This document shows, piece after piece, positions 32,976-42,631 of a DNA stretch of 64,000 bases. Below the pieces are notes generated by a model, which worked only from the letters and a program-made list of their open reading frames with translations, ran no database searches and was not told the origin of the DNA. The stretch is from Streptomyces parvulus (lineage in GTDB: Bacteria > Actinomycetota > Actinomycetes > Streptomycetales > Streptomycetaceae): NCBI RefSeq assembly GCF_014648855.1, contig NZ_BMRX01000005.1:409322-473321 (forward strand). The letters are read 5' to 3'. The position numbers were made by a program, and so were the translations under genes. How positions within the stretch are numbered: the first letter of the stretch is position 1; every line of letters begins with the position of its first letter.

Positions 32976-34705
32976 GAGCCGTCACGCGCCCCGTCACGAA
33001 CCCGGCCGCGGGCCCGCCGGCCGCCCCCGCGTCCCCGGACGCCCCCGACGTCACCGTCACGGTCATCGTCTACAACGACGCCGAGCGCCTGCCCCGCGCG
33101 GTCGCGTCCGTGCTGCGCCAGACCCACGCCAACATCGAGGTCGTCATCAGCGACGACCACTCGACCGACGCCACCCCCGAGGTGGCCCGCGCGCTGGCGG
33201 CCCGTGACCCCCGCGTCGTGTACCTGCGGCTGCCGGAGAACAGCGGCGGGTGCAGCGCGCCGCGCAACCGCGCCCTGGAGATCGCGCGGGCGCCGTACCT
33301 GATGTTCCTGGACAGCGACGACGAACTCCCCGAGCGCGCCGTCGAGACCCTGCTCGCCGCCCACCGGGAACGCGACCTCGACTTCGCGATGGGCGCCGTG
33401 CACCGGATCCGGGTGGACGGCGGACGCCGCACCACCTGGATGCCGCACCTGGTCGCCGAGCGCCGCACCCTGGACGGCATCGAGGCCGACCCGCGGCTGC
33501 TCTTCGAGCACCTGTCGACCAGCAAGATGTACGCCCGCGCCTTCCTCGACCGGCACGGCCTGCGCTTCCCCGAGGGCATCCACTACGAGGACCAGCTCTT
33601 CTCGGCGCAGGCGTACTGCCTGGCCAGGACGTTCACCGTGGTGCCCGAGCCGGTCTACCGCTGGTACGTCGCCCCGTACGCCGCCTCCGAGACCGCCTCC
33701 ATCTCCAACCAGCGGCACCTGCTCACCAACGTCCGCGACCGGGTCCACGTCCAGCGGCTCATCGACGCCTTCCTCGTCCGCAGCGGGCACGCGTCGCTGC
33801 GCGAGGACAAGGACTTCAAGTTCCTCAAGCACGACTTCCGCATGTACGCCGGCGACCTCCCCTACCGGGACGACGACTGGCTCGCCGCCTTCGCCGACCT
33901 CATGACCCCCTACCTCGACACCCTCGCCGAGGGCGCGTACGCCCGCCTGCCCCGCGCCGAGCGGGTCGTCCTCCAACTGCTGCGCGAGCGGCGCCTGTCC
34001 GACGTGCGCGTGGCCGCCCGCGGCCTGGGACACGCCGTGGCGCCGCGCCGGGTGACGCCGGACGAGGGGAGCGGCCGGACCTACTGGGGCGAGGAGGTCC
34101 CCGCCTCGGCCGAGGCGCGCCGCGAGCTGGACCTGACGGAACTGGAGCTGGACACCCGCCCGTTCTTCACCGCACTGCTCCGGCACGAGATCACCGACGT
34201 GGTGCGCGGGCCCGGTGCGTCGCTCGACCTCACCGTCCGCACCTACGACCCGGCCCTGCGCCTGCCGGTCGGCCCCCAGCGCGCCACCCTGCACCTCTCC
34301 CCCGGCCGCCGGCGGCGGCTCACGGTCCCCTTCCGGCTCTCCCCGGTCCGTCCCGGTCTCTTCGAGGGCCGGGTACGCCTGGACCTGGCGGCGGTCCGTC
34401 TGCCCCTGCACGGCTTCGAGGGCCTGCGCCATCCCGTGCTCCGGCTGCGCCTCCAGGGCCGCGTCCACACGGGCATCCTCCTGGCGCCCCTGCGCTTCCC
34501 GCCCCTCACCGCCCGCGTCCCCTACCGCGCCGGCGCCACCCCCCACCGGGTCACGGTGGAACCGGAGGGCCACAACCCCGGGCGCCTCCAGATCCACTGG
34601 CAACCGACGGGCCTCACGGCAACCGTCCTGTCCCCCACGGCCCACCGCCTCTCCACCCCCCACACCCGCCGAGCGGCTCGCTTGGCGGCGAACATCTTCC
34701 GCTGA
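32972..34705 (+). CDS. GT2 wall-polymer glycosyltransferase, TarS/TarP-like
   Basis: ATG 32972 overlaps the upstream stop (ATGA). The 577-residue product has a GT2 domain with ISDDHSTD, NSGGCSAPRN, FLDSDD and the catalytic-base motif YEDQLF. This set and the overall length resemble TarS and TarP, the Staphylococcus enzymes that add GlcNAc to ribitol wall teichoic acid. The C-terminal 200 residues (about 370-577) are predicted beta-rich, like the TarS linker and trimerisation domains. Its coupling to a TagF-like polymerase and a TagGH-like exporter suits decoration of a phosphate-linked wall polymer. The sugar and acceptor are unknown. Confidence 0.87.
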   Translation: MRAVTRPVTNPAAGPPAAPASPDAPDVTVTVIVYNDAERLPRAVASVLRQTHANIEVVISDDHSTDATPEVARALAARDPRVVYLRLPENSGGCSAPRNRALEIARAPYLMFLDSDDELPERAVETLLAAHRERDLDFAMGAVHRIRVDGGRRTTWMPHLVAERRTLDGIEADPRLLFEHLSTSKMYARAFLDRHGLRFPEGIHYEDQLFSAQAYCLARTFTVVPEPVYRWYVAPYAASETASISNQRHLLTNVRDRVHVQRLIDAFLVRSGHASLREDKDFKFLKHDFRMYAGDLPYRDDDWLAAFADLMTPYLDTLAEGAYARLPRAERVVLQLLRERRLSDVRVAARGLGHAVAPRRVTPDEGSGRTYWGEEVPASAEARRELDLTELELDTRPFFTALLRHEITDVVRGPGASLDLTVRTYDPALRLPVGPQRATLHLSPGRRRRLTVPFRLSPVRPGLFEGRVRLDLAAVRLPLHGFEGLRHPVLRLRLQGRVHTGILLAPLRFPPLTARVPYRAGATPHRVTVEPEGHNPGRLQIHWQPTGLTATVLSPTAHRLSTPHTRRAARLAANIFR

Positions 34706-34740
34706 CAGCTCCAGCAACACCGACCTGAGCTGCGGGCAGT

Positions 34741-34760
34741 CGTGCCGCTGGGGCGGCACG
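34741..34760. terminator. Hairpin after the TarS-like gene
   Basis: A perfect 8-bp inverted repeat (34741-34748 with 34753-34760) with a 4-nt loop lies 35 nt after the TarS-like stop, between two convergent genes. Confidence 0.65.
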
Positions 34761-34777
34761 GGTGGGCGGTGGGGGTC

Positions 34778-34807
34778 CCCCCGCTCGAGCGAAGCCGAGA
34801 GCGGGGG
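34778..34807. repeat. Streptomyces intergenic hairpin repeat
   Basis: CCCCCGCTC (34778-34786) pairs with GAGCGGGGG (34799-34807) around a 12-nt loop. The segment CCGCTCGAGCGAAGCCGAG with these flanks looks like a hairpin I recognise as common between genes in many Streptomyces genomes. It probably helps end both convergent transcripts. Confidence 0.7.
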
Positions 34808-34895
34808 AGGCACCCCGTCACGCCGGGCTGCGACACCCACCCCGGCCCACCTCACCGCCGGGCACCCGACCAACACCCGTCCCGCCAAGACCCGC

Positions 34896-36368
34896 TCACC
34901 CCACCACCGCGTACAACACCCACCCACCCGGCCCCCGCCGAACCACCCGCAACCCCTCATCCCCCCGAACCCCAACCCCCCGGTCAACAACCCACCGCAC
35001 CCCGTACTCCCGCTCAATCCCCCTCCGCACACTCCCCGACACCCCCTCCACCCCCACCGAGAAGTACCGCCGCACCGCCCCCACCCGCTCCCCCTCGTCA
35101 TCGAGGAAGAAGTCGGTGTACCCCGGCGCCACCGTGTACGCCCCGGTCGCCGGAATCAGCCGCGACGGAAACTCCCGCGCCATGACCACGTCCCCGTACC
35201 CCACCCACGGCGTGATCCAGCCGTACCCCTCCCACGGCTCCCGGTACTTCTCCGCCAGCACCCCCGGCAACGCCTCCCGCCCGACCGCGTACCCCAGCAC
35301 CCCCACCTGCCCCCACGCCCCCACCACCAGCGCCACCCCCAGCACCCCCGCCCACACCCCCCGCACCACCCGCCGCCCAGCCTCCCCCACCTCCACCGCC
35401 ACCGCGAGCTGCGCCGGAATCACCGCGGCCGGCAGCACCCGCCCCCACGACCAGTGCCCGCTCACCCAGCCCGCCGCGAACACCAGCAGCCCCAGCGCGA
35501 AGAACAGCACCAGTACGTCCCGCCGGTCTCGCCGCCACCGCACCACCAGCGCCGCCACCCCCACCAGCACCAGCCAGTACCGCGCCCACAGGTCCCGGTA
35601 CAGCGACCGGTGCACCTCGTCCATCCCGTCCCCCGCGCCGAACAGCGCGAAGATGTCGTAGTAGGGCCAGACCCACAGCACCGCCACCCCCAGCGCCAGG
35701 CCGCCCGCCACCCGGGCCCACACCCGCCGCCCGGCGTGCCGCGCGCCGATCACGACGGCGAGCGCGCCCAACGACGCGACGATCCCGGAGTACTGATGGA
35801 CCAGCAGGATCACGGCCCACAGCACCCCGCACCCCAGCCAGGCCCCCCACCCCCGCGCCCGCGTCAGCCACGTCCACAGGTGGAAGGCGAGCCCGAGGGC
35901 GAGCACGCTCGGGTACGCCACCGTCAGCGCGAGCGAGTGCAGCCCGAGGAAACCGCTCCAGCTGAACTCGGTCGTCCCCCACAGCAGCACCAGGGCCAGC
36001 AGGGCCAGCGGGGGCACCGCGGGCCGCGCGCTCAGCGTGCGGGCGTACCGCCACACCCCCGTGACCAGCACCGCGAGCGACACCACCGCCCCGATCCGCA
36101 GCACCGTGAAGACGGAGAACCCGGTCACCCCGGCCAGCCATCCCAGCGGCACCGTCCACGGCGAGTAGTACGGGCTCGGGGTGTCCGCGTCGACCAGCGG
36201 GTTGCCCGGGTGGAGGAGGTCGTGGCGGAGGCGCTGGAGGGTGGCCGCGTGCATGCCCAGGTCGCCGATCCAGGGCAGCCGCACGACCACGAGGACCAGC
36301 AGGAGGAGGACGAGGGCCGCCCCGGCCTGCGGCAGCACGGTACGCGTCAGCGCGGAACGCCCGGTCAC
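34896..36368 (-). CDS. Multi-pass membrane protein, GT-C-like, copy 2
   Basis: The GTG start at 36368 follows AAGGTG at about 6 nt. The 490-residue product has a first helix at about 14-30, an external loop with GDLGMHAATLQRLRHDLL and SPYYSPW, about nine more helices and a soluble C-terminal domain of about 120 residues. It is a clear paralogue of the gene at 24272-25825 across its whole length, including DFFLDDE and YGVRWVV near the end. A GT-C polyprenyl-sugar transferase is the best guess. It lies just outside the wall-polymer genes and is probably transcribed separately from gdh, whose terminator lies upstream. Confidence 0.78.
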   Translation of the reverse strand: MTGRSALTRTVLPQAGAALVLLLLVLVVVRLPWIGDLGMHAATLQRLRHDLLHPGNPLVDADTPSPYYSPWTVPLGWLAGVTGFSVFTVLRIGAVVSLAVLVTGVWRYARTLSARPAVPPLALLALVLLWGTTEFSWSGFLGLHSLALTVAYPSVLALGLAFHLWTWLTRARGWGAWLGCGVLWAVILLVHQYSGIVASLGALAVVIGARHAGRRVWARVAGGLALGVAVLWVWPYYDIFALFGAGDGMDEVHRSLYRDLWARYWLVLVGVAALVVRWRRDRRDVLVLFFALGLLVFAAGWVSGHWSWGRVLPAAVIPAQLAVAVEVGEAGRRVVRGVWAGVLGVALVVGAWGQVGVLGYAVGREALPGVLAEKYREPWEGYGWITPWVGYGDVVMAREFPSRLIPATGAYTVAPGYTDFFLDDEGERVGAVRRYFSVGVEGVSGSVRRGIEREYGVRWVVDRGVGVRGDEGLRVVRRGPGGWVLYAVVG

Positions 36369-36411
36369 GCGATCACCTTATCCGGACATACCACCACAAG
36401 GGGACATGAAA

Positions 36412-36440
36412 GCGCCCCGAGTCCCTGGGACCCGGGGCGC
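36412..36440 (-). terminator. Terminator after NAD-glutamate dehydrogenase
   Basis: A 14-bp inverted repeat with one mismatch (36412-36425 with 36427-36440) ends, on the minus strand, in TTTC. It lies about 60 nt beyond the dehydrogenase stop. Confidence 0.8.
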
Positions 36441-36499
36441 CTCTCGTGCCCGGTCGGCCGGCTACGGCACGACCGTGGCGGTGATCGTGACCGTGACCG

Positions 36500-39400
36500 T
36501 CAGCCGTGCGTGCGCAGCAGCGTCCGCATCGTCCGCATCGCCACCGACAGGTTGGACAGGTCGAACGCGTCCGAACCGTGGATCTCCTCCAGCGTGGTCC
36601 GCGCCCGGCCGAGGATCGCCGCGTTCTTCTGCTCCCACGCCTTGAAGCGCTGCTCCGGCGTGGAGGTGCCGTTGCCCGCCGCCAGGACGTCGGCGGTGAG
36701 CGAGGCGTGGGCCGCGTACAGGTCCTCGCGGATCGCCGCGCGGGCCATGGACTGCCAGCGGTCGGTCCGGGGCAGGGCGCTGATCCGGTCCATCAGCTGG
36801 GTGACGCTCAGCCGGTCGGCGAGGTCGTAGTACACCTCGGCGACCTCTAGCGCCTCCTTGCCCATGCGGTCGGCCACCGACACGATGTCCAGCGTCGGGA
36901 AGGCCGAGGAGAACCCGGCCACCCGGGTGGCCGTCTCGTCCGGGACACCGGCGTCGGTCAGCTCGTCGAAGATGCGCTGGTACCACTCCGCGTCCGCGCC
37001 GCGCAGCAGCTTCGGCAGCTGCGACCAGACCTGCTCGACGCGCTCGGCGAAGAACTCCACCGTCTCGGCCAGCTCCAGCGGCTGCGGCCGGTTGTTCAGC
37101 AGCCAGCGGGTGCCCCGCTCGACCAGGCGACGCGAGTGCAGCCGGATCCGGGTCTGCACGGCGGCGTCGACCTTGGTGTCCAGGGCCTCGACCGCGTCCC
37201 ACACCGGGGCGGATCGGAAGATCGCCCGGGCCGCGGTCTGCGCCCGCACGATCTCCTCCAGCGAGGCGCCGGTCTCCTCGCGCATCCGGTGCAGATACGT
37301 CGTACCGCCCGTGTTGACCGTGTCGTTGACCAGGACGGTCGTCGTGATCTCGCGGCGCAGCGGGTGGCCGTCGATCCGGTCGAGGAACTGCTCGCGCAGC
37401 GCCGTCGGGAAGTAGGCGTGCAGCAGGCCCTTGAGGTACGGGTCGTCGGGCAGCGAGGTGTGCAGCAGCTCCTCGGCGACGGTGATCTTCGTGTACGCCA
37501 GCAGCACGGCGGTCTCCGGGCCGGTCAGGCCCTGGCCGCTCTGGAGGCGCTCGCGGATCTGGCGGTCGGTGGGCAGGAACTCCAGCGCCCGGTCGAGCCG
37601 CCCGTCCCGGACCAGGTGGCGCATGAAGCGCTGCTGGGCGTGGAGCATGTCGTTGGACTGGGCGAGCGCGTTGGCGATCGCCGTGTTCTGCGCGTAGTTG
37701 TTGCGCAGGACCAGCGCGCCGACCTCGTCGGTCATCTGGGCGAGCAGCTTGTTGCGCTGCTTGACGGTCATGTCGCCGTCCTTGACCAGGCCGGTGAGCA
37801 GGATCTTGATGTTCACCTCGTGGTCGGAGGTGTCCACGCCCGCGCTGTTGTCGATGGCGTCGGTGTTGATCCTGCCGCCGGTGCGGGCGAACTCGATCCG
37901 GCCCAGCTGGGTCAGGCCCAGGTTGCCGCCCTCGCCGACGACCTGGACGCGCAGGTCGCCGCCGTCGACGCGGATGGCGTCGTTGGCCTTGTCGCCGACG
38001 TCCGCGTTGGACTCGGTGGAGGCCTTGACGTAGGTGCCGATGCCGCCGTTCCACAGCAGGTCGACCGGGGAGGTGAGGATCGCCTTCATCAGCTCGGCCG
38101 GGGTCATCTTGGTGACCCGGGCCTCGATGCCGAGCGCCTCGCGCAGGTGCGCGTTGACCGGGATCGACTTGGCGGTGCGCGGGAAGACGCCGCCGCCGGG
38201 CGAGAGGAGCGCGGTGTCGTAGTCCTCCCACGAGGAGCGCGGCAGGTCGAACAGGCGCCGGCGCTCGGCGTAGGAGGTGGCCGCGTCCGGCGTCGGGTCG
38301 ATGAAGATGTGCCGGTGGTCGAAGGCCGCGACCAGGCGGATGTGCTCGCTGAGCAGCATGCCGTTGCCGAACACGTCGCCGGACATGTCGCCGATGCCGA
38401 CGACGGTGAAGTCCTGGGTCTGGGTGTCCACGCCCAGCTCCAGGAAGTGCCGCTTGACGGACTCCCAGGCGCCGCGGGCGGTGATGCCCATGCCCTTGTG
38501 GTCGTAGCCCGCGGAGCCGCCGGAGGCGAAGGCGTCGCCGAGCCAGAAGTTGTAGGACTCGGCGACCTCGTTGGCGATGTCCGAGAACTTCGCGGTGCCC
38601 TTGTCGGCGGCGACCACGAGGTAGGTGTCGTCCTCGTCGTGCCGGACGACGTCCGCCGGGTGCACGACCTCGCCGGCCACCATGTTGTCGGTGATGTCGA
38701 GCAGCGCCGAGATGAACGTCTTGTAGCTGGCGATGCCCTCGGCCATCCAGGCGTCCCGGTCGACCGCCGGGTCGGGCAGCTGCTTGGCGACGAAGCCGCC
38801 CTTGGCGCCGACCGGCACGATGACGGTGTTCTTCACCATCTGCGCCTTGACCAGGCCGAGGATCTCGGTGCGGAAGTCCTCCCGGCGGTCCGACCAGCGC
38901 AGGCCGCCGCGCGCGACCTTGCCGAACCGCAGGTGCACGCCCTCGACCCGGGGCGAGTACACCCAGATCTCGAACGCCGGGCGCGGCGCGGGCAGGTCGG
39001 GGATGGCCTGCGGGTCGAACTTCATGGAGACGTAGTCGTGCGGCTTGCCGCCCGCCGCCTCCTGGAAGAAGTTGGTCCGCAGCGTCGCCTTGATCACGGT
39101 GAGGAAGGACCGCAGGATCCGGTCCTCGTCGAGGCTCGCCACCTGGTCGAGGGCCGCGTCGACCTCTTCGAGCAGGGCGTCCACGATCTCCCGCCCGGCG
39201 CGCTGGCGCTCGGGGGCCATCCGCGCCTCGAACAGGGAGACGAGCAGCCGCGTAGTGTGGACGTTGTTGCGGAGGGTGTCCTCCATGTAGTCCTGGCTGA
39301 ACGTCGAGCCGGCCTGCCGCAGGTACTTGGCGTACGCCCGCAGCACCATGGCCTGGCGCCAGTTCAGTCCGGCGCTGAGCACGAGGGCGTTGAAGCCGTC

Positions 39401-41455
39401 GTTCTCCGCCTGGGCGTTCCAGGTGGCGGCGAAGGCGTCCTGGAAGCGCTCGCGGGCGTCGTCGCCGAGGTAGTCGGCGCCGCCGGCCACCGACTTCGGC
39501 ATCCGCAGGCCGAAGTCGTAGATCCAGGCCGTGGTGCGGTCGGCGCAGCGCAGCTCGTAGGGCCGCTCGTCGGTCACCTCGACGCCGAGCCGGCTGAGCA
39601 CCGGGAGGACGGCGGACAGGGAGACCGTGCCGCCCTTCTGGTAGATCTTGAAACGCCGTTCCTCCGGGCCGGCGCCGACCGGCTCGTAGAGGCTCAGCGC
39701 GAAGGTGTTCTGGTCGTCGAGGCGCTCCAGGTGGCCGAGGTCGGCGACCGCGGAGCGCGGGCCGTGGTCGGCCTTGTAGCCCTCGGGGAAGGCGCCCCCG
39801 TAGTGCCGCAGCAGCTCGGCGGCGCGCTCCTCGCCGACCTCGGCGGTCAGCGCCTCGCCGAATCCGTCGGCCCAGGACCGGGCGGCCTCGACGAGGCGGG
39901 TCTCGATGCGCTCCCGGTCGGCGTCGGAGAGCTGCGGCAGCTCGGTGCCCTGCGGCACCCGGACCACGAAGTGCAGCCGGGACAGGATCGACTCGGTGTT
40001 CCAGGCGGTGAAGTCGACGCTGGTGCCGCCCAGCTCCTCCTTGAGGATGTCGATGATCCGCAGCCGGACGCCGGTGGTGTAGCGGTCGCGCGGGAGGTAG
40101 ACGAGCGCCGAGTAGTAGCGGCCGTACTCGTCCTGGCGCAGGTAGAGGCGGAGCCGGCGGCGCTCCTGGAGGTAGAGCACCGAGGTGACGATCGGCTCCA
40201 GCTCCTCGACGGGCATCTGGAACATCTCGTCGCGCGGGTACGTCTCCAGGATCTGGAGCAGGTCCCGGCCGTCGTGGCTGTTGGGCGAGAACCCGGCGCG
40301 CTCCAGCACCTCCTCCACCTTGCGCCGCACGACCGGCACCCGGCGGACGGACTCGGTGTAGGCCGCCGAGGAGAACAGGCCGAGGAAGCGCCGCTCGCCG
40401 ACGACGTCGCCGTTCTCGTCGAACTTCTTGACGCCGACGTAGTCGAGGTACGAGGGCCGGTGGACGGTGGCCCGGCTGTTCGCCTTGGTCAGCACCAGCA
40501 GCCGGTGCTCGCGCGCCTTGGCCCGGGCGTCGGCGGGGAGCCGCTCGAAGGACGGGCTGACGGGGTGGCTCTCGTCGGTCTCGTGGTGCGGGTCGGAGCG
40601 CAGGATGCCGAGGCCGGTGCCGGCGACGGCGGCGAGGGAGTCGTCCTCGCGCAGCTCGTACTCGCGGAAGCCGAGGAAGGTGAAGTGGTCGTCGGCCAGC
40701 CAGCGCAGCAGCTCGCGGGCCTCCTCCAGCTCCCGCGGGGGCAGGTCGCCGGGGGTGTGCTCGCCGGGCAGCTCCTCCGCGATGCGGACGGCCGCGTCGC
40801 GCATCTTGCCCCAGTCCTCGACGGTCTCGCGGACGTCGTTGAGGACGCGCAGCAGGTCGGCGGTGATCTGCTTGAGGTCGCTGCGGTCGGTCTCGCGGTC
40901 GATCTCGACGTGGATCCAGGACTCGACGTGCGCGTCGTGCGGGAGGTCGGCGGTGGGCCCGCCCGCGAGCACCTCGACCAGCTTGCCGGCGACGTCGCGC
41001 CGCACGACGACCTGCGGGTGGACGACGACGTGGATGCCGCGGCCCTGGCGGGTCAGCTCGTTGGTGACGGAGTCGACGAGGAAGGGCATGTCGTCGGTGA
41101 CGACCTCGACCACGGAGTGGCTGCACGTCCAGCCGTTCTCCTCGACCGTCGGGGTGTGCACCCGGACGTTGGCCGTGCCCTGCGGGCGGTTCTCGGCCAG
41201 CCGGTAGTGCGAGACGGCGGCTCCGAAGACGTCGACCGGGTCGCGGTCGGCCAGGTCCTCCGGGGCGGTGTGCCGGTAGTAGCGCCGGAGGAACGCGAAC
41301 ACGGATGCGTGGTCCGGGGACGCGGTGCCCGGGGTGTCCGGGCTGCCCTTGTCCGTCGTCCCAGTCGGTAGGTGCCCCCCGACCGGGCTGTTCTCAGCTA
41401 CCCGCGCAGCCCTTTCGAGCAGCTCGGCCTTGGCTTCGTCCAGCTTGGTCTGCAT
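36500..41455 (-). CDS. gdh: NAD-dependent glutamate dehydrogenase, large (180 kDa) class
   Basis: Start ATG 41455 (MQTKLDEAKAELLERAARV) is preceded by AGGAG and AGAGGA; the frame extends 23 codons further without support. The 1651-residue length matches the large NAD-GDH class known from Streptomyces and Proteobacteria. The enzyme deaminates glutamate to 2-oxoglutarate in the cytoplasm. The N-terminal half carries ACT-like regulatory regions (VDSVTNELTRQGRGIHVVVHPQ). The catalytic part has the conserved KVARGGLRWSDR and PVGAKGGFVAKQLP segments and the GIGDMSGDVFGNG nucleotide-binding region. It is a single-gene unit with its own terminator. Confidence 0.95.
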   Translation of the reverse strand: MQTKLDEAKAELLERAARVAENSPVGGHLPTGTTDKGSPDTPGTASPDHASVFAFLRRYYRHTAPEDLADRDPVDVFGAAVSHYRLAENRPQGTANVRVHTPTVEENGWTCSHSVVEVVTDDMPFLVDSVTNELTRQGRGIHVVVHPQVVVRRDVAGKLVEVLAGGPTADLPHDAHVESWIHVEIDRETDRSDLKQITADLLRVLNDVRETVEDWGKMRDAAVRIAEELPGEHTPGDLPPRELEEARELLRWLADDHFTFLGFREYELREDDSLAAVAGTGLGILRSDPHHETDESHPVSPSFERLPADARAKAREHRLLVLTKANSRATVHRPSYLDYVGVKKFDENGDVVGERRFLGLFSSAAYTESVRRVPVVRRKVEEVLERAGFSPNSHDGRDLLQILETYPRDEMFQMPVEELEPIVTSVLYLQERRRLRLYLRQDEYGRYYSALVYLPRDRYTTGVRLRIIDILKEELGGTSVDFTAWNTESILSRLHFVVRVPQGTELPQLSDADRERIETRLVEAARSWADGFGEALTAEVGEERAAELLRHYGGAFPEGYKADHGPRSAVADLGHLERLDDQNTFALSLYEPVGAGPEERRFKIYQKGGTVSLSAVLPVLSRLGVEVTDERPYELRCADRTTAWIYDFGLRMPKSVAGGADYLGDDARERFQDAFAATWNAQAENDGFNALVLSAGLNWRQAMVLRAYAKYLRQAGSTFSQDYMEDTLRNNVHTTRLLVSLFEARMAPERQRAGREIVDALLEEVDAALDQVASLDEDRILRSFLTVIKATLRTNFFQEAAGGKPHDYVSMKFDPQAIPDLPAPRPAFEIWVYSPRVEGVHLRFGKVARGGLRWSDRREDFRTEILGLVKAQMVKNTVIVPVGAKGGFVAKQLPDPAVDRDAWMAEGIASYKTFISALLDITDNMVAGEVVHPADVVRHDEDDTYLVVAADKGTAKFSDIANEVAESYNFWLGDAFASGGSAGYDHKGMGITARGAWESVKRHFLELGVDTQTQDFTVVGIGDMSGDVFGNGMLLSEHIRLVAAFDHRHIFIDPTPDAATSYAERRRLFDLPRSSWEDYDTALLSPGGGVFPRTAKSIPVNAHLREALGIEARVTKMTPAELMKAILTSPVDLLWNGGIGTYVKASTESNADVGDKANDAIRVDGGDLRVQVVGEGGNLGLTQLGRIEFARTGGRINTDAIDNSAGVDTSDHEVNIKILLTGLVKDGDMTVKQRNKLLAQMTDEVGALVLRNNYAQNTAIANALAQSNDMLHAQQRFMRHLVRDGRLDRALEFLPTDRQIRERLQSGQGLTGPETAVLLAYTKITVAEELLHTSLPDDPYLKGLLHAYFPTALREQFLDRIDGHPLRREITTTVLVNDTVNTGGTTYLHRMREETGASLEEIVRAQTAARAIFRSAPVWDAVEALDTKVDAAVQTRIRLHSRRLVERGTRWLLNNRPQPLELAETVEFFAERVEQVWSQLPKLLRGADAEWYQRIFDELTDAGVPDETATRVAGFSSAFPTLDIVSVADRMGKEALEVAEVYYDLADRLSVTQLMDRISALPRTDRWQSMARAAIREDLYAAHASLTADVLAAGNGTSTPEQRFKAWEQKNAAILGRARTTLEEIHGSDAFDLSNLSVAMRTMRTLLRTHG

Positions 41456-41913
41456 TGTCCTCTGGCTCCTGTCGCGCGCCGTTGCGTGACGTTGAAGGAA
41501 GTACGGTCTCCTGCCTTCCGGCACGACGTCGAGACGCGGGGTGTCCGGTCTGCTCCGACGCTATGCCGCAAGATGAGAGGAGCGGGGGCATATCGGCCAA
41601 TGTCGCCGCACCGACCGGATGTGACATCGCTCTCGCCGTCATCGTCCGGGGTGTGTGCGGCGTCGTGCGGGGAGCCCTCGGCGCCCCGTCCCGCCCGCGA
41701 GGACCAGCGACCGCCGCCCGGACACGGATGTGGTCCGTGCATACCGGGCGCAGGGCAGGGGCACCGGTGCCCCCGCGAACTATCGCGCTGATCACGCCAC
41801 AAGGCTATCGCCCCCGACGGGGCCCCCGTCACGAGCCGCATGTGTACAAAACCATGCCCGGAACTTGGACGTTCCGCACAGCTGCGGACGCCGGGCCGAC
41901 GCGGCCCGCGGGC
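41456..41913. other. Upstream region of gdh and end of the HAD gene
   Basis: These 458 nt hold the gdh promoter region. A set of hairpins after the HAD stop includes GCCCGG (41856-41861) pairing with CCGGGC (41891-41896), enclosing GGAAC/GTTCC. Short minus-strand frames here lack RBS and typical codon use, and I see no gene. Confidence 0.5.
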
Positions 41914-42585
41914 TCAGGACGACAGCCGCTCCGCCTCCGCCACGGCCTCCGCAAGCGTGTCCACCACGGGCACCCCGGCCCCCTCCAGGCTGGCTCTGCT
42001 GTGCGACCCCCCGGTGTACAGCACCGCCCCGGCGCCCACGTACCGCGCGGCCACCGCGTCGTCCGCGGCGTCCCCGATCACGACCGTCCGCGCGGGCTTC
42101 ACCCCGGAGACGGCCAGTTCCTCGAGATGGCGCACCATGTGCTCCGCCTTGCTGCCCCCGGAGGGCCCGGTCCGTCCGTCGACGCGTATGAAGTGCGCCC
42201 CGATCCCGAGCCCCTGGACCAGCGGGACCAGCTCCTCGTGGCCGTACATGCTCAGGATCGACTGGCTCCGCCCCGCCGCGCCCCAGCCCGCGAGCAGCTC
42301 GGCCGCCCCGTCGGTGAGCCCGCACGCCGCGCGGTGCCGGGTGTAGTGCCGGTGGAAGGTGGCGTCCATGACCTCCCACTCGGCCTCCGTGGGCAGCCGG
42401 CCGAGCAGCCGCTCGTAGAACTTCGGCACCGGTACGCAGTACAGCGCCCGGTACTGCTCCATCGTGATCGGCGTCATGCCCAGCTCGGCGAAGGCGGCGT
42501 TCGTCGCCCCGATGATCGCGTCGTTGTCGTGGAACAGCGTCCCGTTCCAGTCCCAGACGATGTGCGCCCCTGTCTGCGTCCCCAT
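41914..42585 (-). CDS. HAD-superfamily hydrolase, phosphoglycolate-phosphatase-like
   Basis: Start taken at 42585 (MGTQTGAHIVWDWNGTL); ten upstream codons are open but atypical. The 223-residue product has HAD motif I DWNGTL at 12-17, a helical cap domain at about 20-90, motif II around SMYGHEE, a lysine in the GSKAEHM segment and motif III/IV IGDAADD. The second acidic residue of motif I is Asn, which can occur in HAD proteins but may weaken phosphatase activity. It probably acts on a small phosphorylated metabolite. It follows the 171-residue protein gene by 46 nt on the same strand. Confidence 0.85.
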   Translation of the reverse strand: MGTQTGAHIVWDWNGTLFHDNDAIIGATNAAFAELGMTPITMEQYRALYCVPVPKFYERLLGRLPTEAEWEVMDATFHRHYTRHRAACGLTDGAAELLAGWGAAGRSQSILSMYGHEELVPLVQGLGIGAHFIRVDGRTGPSGGSKAEHMVRHLEELAVSGVKPARTVVIGDAADDAVAARYVGAGAVLYTGGSHSRASLEGAGVPVVDTLAEAVAEAERLSS

Positions 42586-42631
42586 GCCCGAAAACGTACC
42601 CGTCGCCACTGACAAACGGCAGACCGCCGGG

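Noticed and set aside
36462..41126. A second long minus-strand frame overlapping the glutamate dehydrogenase
   Set aside because: It is the shifted-frame shadow of the real gene; its translation is Arg/Pro-rich with no conserved segments.
37136..41371. A 1411-codon open frame antisense to the glutamate dehydrogenase gene
   Set aside because: Long antisense frames are expected opposite GC-rich genes. The translation has no recognisable domains, and the minus-strand frame encodes a complete, well-known enzyme.
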